Assembly (NCBI RefSeq): GCF_001043005.1
Contig: NZ_JYKZ01000004.1
Coordinates: forward strand, 186,001 to 250,000
Reading direction: 5' to 3'
Source: Pseudomonas psychrophila
Lineage (GTDB): Bacteria > Pseudomonadota > Gammaproteobacteria > Pseudomonadales > Pseudomonadaceae
Length of the DNA stretch: 64,000 bases
In this document: positions 62,596 through 64,000 of the stretch, in pieces
Position numbering within the stretch: position 1 is the first letter of the stretch
How the letters are laid out: every line of letters starts with the position of its first letter
Notes under the pieces: model-generated
Seen by the model: only the letters and a program-made list of their open reading frames with translations
The model's database searches: none
What the model was told of the DNA's origin: nothing
Translations under genes and position numbers: made by a program

Positions 62596-63039
62596 TCACT
62601 GACCGAGGGTCAGGACCTTCTGCATCATGGTTTTGGCGGTATTCATCAACTCGGCGTTGGTTTGGAACGAACGGCTGGCAGAAATCATGTCAGCCATTTC
62701 TTCAACCACATTGACGTTGGGGTAGTACACATAGCCCTTGGCGTCTGCAGAAGGATGATTAGGCTCGTAACGGGCCTGAAGCTCGCTTTGGTCTTCAACC
62801 ACACCCAGCACTTGTACACCTTGGCCTGCAGCGTCCTGGTTCTGGAACAGCGAGCCGCCGGTGGTGCTTTGCGCGCCTTCAAACACGGTGGCGAACACCG
62901 GATGACGGGCACGGTAGGTCTGGTCGATGCTCGAAGACACGGTGTCAGCGTTGGCGATGTTGCTGGCCACGGTGTTCAGACGCGTGGTCTGGGCGCTCAT
63001 GCCACTACCGGCAATATTGAAAACACTGGATAGAGACAT
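62596..63039 (-). CDS. flgC: Flagellar basal-body rod protein FlgC
   Basis: A 147-residue proximal rod protein. N-terminal SVFNIAGSGMSAQTTRLNTV and ASNIANADTVSS is the rod signature; the C-terminal NVVEEMADMISASRSFQTNA is the conserved rod/hook helix. The stop of flgB lies three bases before its start region. GGGAG precedes the ATG at 63037-63039. Confidence 0.96.
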   Translation of the reverse strand: MSLSSVFNIAGSGMSAQTTRLNTVASNIANADTVSSSIDQTYRARHPVFATVFEGAQSTTGGSLFQNQDAAGQGVQVLGVVEDQSELQARYEPNHPSADAKGYVYYPNVNVVEEMADMISASRSFQTNAELMNTAKTMMQKVLTLGQ

Positions 63040-63042
63040 GAA

Positions 63043-63450
63043 TTACTCCCCGCGCAGGGCCGACATCAGCCCTTTGAATTTGCTGTTGAGCAGGGTGAAG
63101 CTGGCCTGGAAGTTGACCGCATTCTCTGCGTAGTTCGATTGCTCCAACTGAGCATCCACGGTGTTCTGGTCGATCGAGGGTTGCATCGGGGTGCGGTACA
63201 GCAGCGACTCGTCGCCACTGCTCAGGCCCTGCGCTTCGATATGGCGAGTGTTGGTCTTGTTCAACGCAAAAGCGCCGCTCTGGTGTTTGTCGCTCTGTGC
63301 GGCGAGCACCGAGGCAAAGTCCAGATCCCGAGCTTTGTAGTTCGGTGTATCGGCGTTGGCGATATTGTTGGCCAGTACTTCAGCGCGCTGAGCGCGAAAG
63401 CCCAGGGCTTGCTCATGGATACCAAGCGCTTTATCGAAGCTGATGCTCAT
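63043..63450 (-). CDS. flgB: Flagellar basal-body rod protein FlgB
   Basis: A 135-residue rod protein and the first gene of the operon. It starts MSISFDKALGIHEQALGFRA and carries the motif RAEVLANNIANADTPNYKAR, and ends in NAVNFQASFTLLNSKFKGL. The ATG at 63448-63450 follows AAAGGTTTT; a longer frame to 63516 would run into the promoter region. A sigma-54 promoter lies 62 bases upstream. Confidence 0.95.
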   Translation of the reverse strand: MSISFDKALGIHEQALGFRAQRAEVLANNIANADTPNYKARDLDFASVLAAQSDKHQSGAFALNKTNTRHIEAQGLSSGDESLLYRTPMQPSIDQNTVDAQLEQSNYAENAVNFQASFTLLNSKFKGLMSALRGE

Positions 63451-63511
63451 GTCGGAAAACCTTTGTGGGCTGACCTGAGAATGTGATTCAGGCTTTACAT
63501 GACAGGGATAT

Positions 63512-63527
63512 AGCAAACCCCGTGCCA
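63512..63527 (-). promoter_or_regulatory. Sigma-54 promoter of flgBCDE
   Basis: On the minus strand TGGCACG-GGGT-TTGCT, a full match to the -24/-12 consensus TGGCACGN4TTGCW, placed 62 bases before the flgB start. Flagellar class II genes in Pseudomonas are driven by RpoN with FleQ, which fits. Confidence 0.93.
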
Positions 63528-63651
63528 GTTTTTACAGCCCCGTATTTCAAGGGTTTTCCGGGATGCGGACAGCGGCAATGCCAGAAAAGCGGCAACGGCT
63601 GACCGCTGACTGCCGCTTTTCTGCCGCTTTTTATCGGACAACGCAAAACCG

Positions 63652-63702
63652 GTGGGAGCGAGCCTGCTCGCTAAGGCCGTTCGCGAGCAGGCTCGCTCCC
63701 AC
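63652..63702. repeat. REP palindrome (short loop)
   Basis: GTGGGAGCGAGCCTGCTCGC and its complement with about 11 bases between, just after the cheR stop. Same subtype as at 60396. Confidence 0.93.
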
Positions 63703-63707
63703 GGAGG

Positions 63708-64000
63708 TTACTTGGCCTGGTAGATGATGCCCGGGCTGCATTGGACCATCTGGTAGTGATCCGGCAAGCCGTTGAGTGCTTCAGAGGCGCCCAAAAACAG
63801 GTAGCCGCCCGGCTTCAAGGTGCTGTGAATACGCAGCAGGATGTCTTTTTTCACTTCTGCCGAGAAGTAGATCAACACGTTGCGGCAAAACACGATGTCG
63901 AACTTGCCAAACCCTGCGTAGCTGTCCAGCAGGTTGAAGGAGCGGAACTCTACCCGGCTCTTGATCGGCGCCTTGAGCACCCAGCGCCCCGGCCCCTTGG
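63708..64000 (-). CDS. cheR: Chemotaxis methyltransferase CheR, C-terminal part
   Basis: Only the last 97 or so codons are in the window; the gene continues beyond 64000. The visible part has the CheR methyltransferase C-terminal motifs FDIVFCRNVLIYF, HSTLKPGGYLFLGASEAL and the end SPGIIYQAK. CheR transfers methyl groups from SAM to chemoreceptor glutamates. Its place upstream of flgB is usual in Pseudomonas (cheV-cheR before flgB). Confidence 0.94.
   Translation of the reverse strand, partial: KGPGRWVLKAPIKSRVEFRSFNLLDSYAGFGKFDIVFCRNVLIYFSAEVKKDILLRIHSTLKPGGYLFLGASEALNGLPDHYQMVQCSPGIIYQAK

Noticed and set aside
1..64000. CRISPR array, tRNA or rRNA genes
   Set aside because: No regularly spaced repeats, no tRNA-like cloverleaf and no rRNA sequence were found by eye; in particular the island is not next to a tRNA gene.

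Overview
The window is chromosomal DNA of a Pseudomonas, most likely of the P. fluorescens lineage. This rests on the MvaT protein, the flagellar gene order, the FecI/FecR/TonB-receptor cassette, and six copies of the inverted-pair REP element with the GTGGGAGC...GCTCCCAC core. All taxonomic and family calls are from recognition of the sequence, not from a database search.

Region 1 (1-32966) is core genome: secA (5' part only), a DUF721/DciA gene, a DUF853 HerA-type ATPase, an amino-acid-type chemoreceptor, purU, mvaT, sbcB, a PilZ protein, a lipoprotein, pyruvate kinase, a ferredoxin reductase, class I fumarase, an iron-type alcohol dehydrogenase, a DUF4917 protein, a YegP-like protein, a cell-surface-signalling iron/heme uptake operon (sigma, anti-sigma, receptor), a ribbon-helix-helix protein, a DJ-1/PfpI protein, a methyltransferase, a TPM/TPM/LemA group, periplasmic beta-glucosidase and nrdA.

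Region 2 (about 32980-58933) is a genomic island inserted 13 bases after the nrdA stop codon. It opens with four tightly coupled genes: three different tyrosine recombinases and a small coiled-coil protein. This layout is like Tn554-type and Gamma-Mobile-Trio-type elements. Both ends carry several GTATAC-centred repeats, including a 14-bp direct repeat (32980-32993 and 58812-58825). The cargo is defence-like. It contains a Septu-like ATPase/HNH pair (40083-42688), a DUF4297 nuclease with a Ski2-like helicase (44537-48410), a zinc-ribbon RES-domain protein (48778-50076), a minus-strand cluster with DUF6957-type genes and a metallophosphoesterase (50618-53140), an XRE regulator, a SIR2-HerA pair (54562-57536) and several unknown genes. 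Fragments of IS5-, IS66- and IS3-family elements lie between the modules, so the island was built by repeated insertion and decay.

Region 3 (58997-64000) returns to core genome: a strong terminator, codA (cytosine deaminase), then the minus-strand flagellar rod/hook genes flgB-flgC-flgD-flgE behind a clear sigma-54 promoter, and the 3' end of cheR.

Most interesting points: the recombinase trio and its repeat arrays, where one repeat sits in the translation start of the first recombinase; the DUF4297-Ski2 helicase pair as a possible Hachiman-like system; the alternating DUF6957/small-protein cassettes; the structured nrdA leader; and the absence of nrdB beside nrdA.
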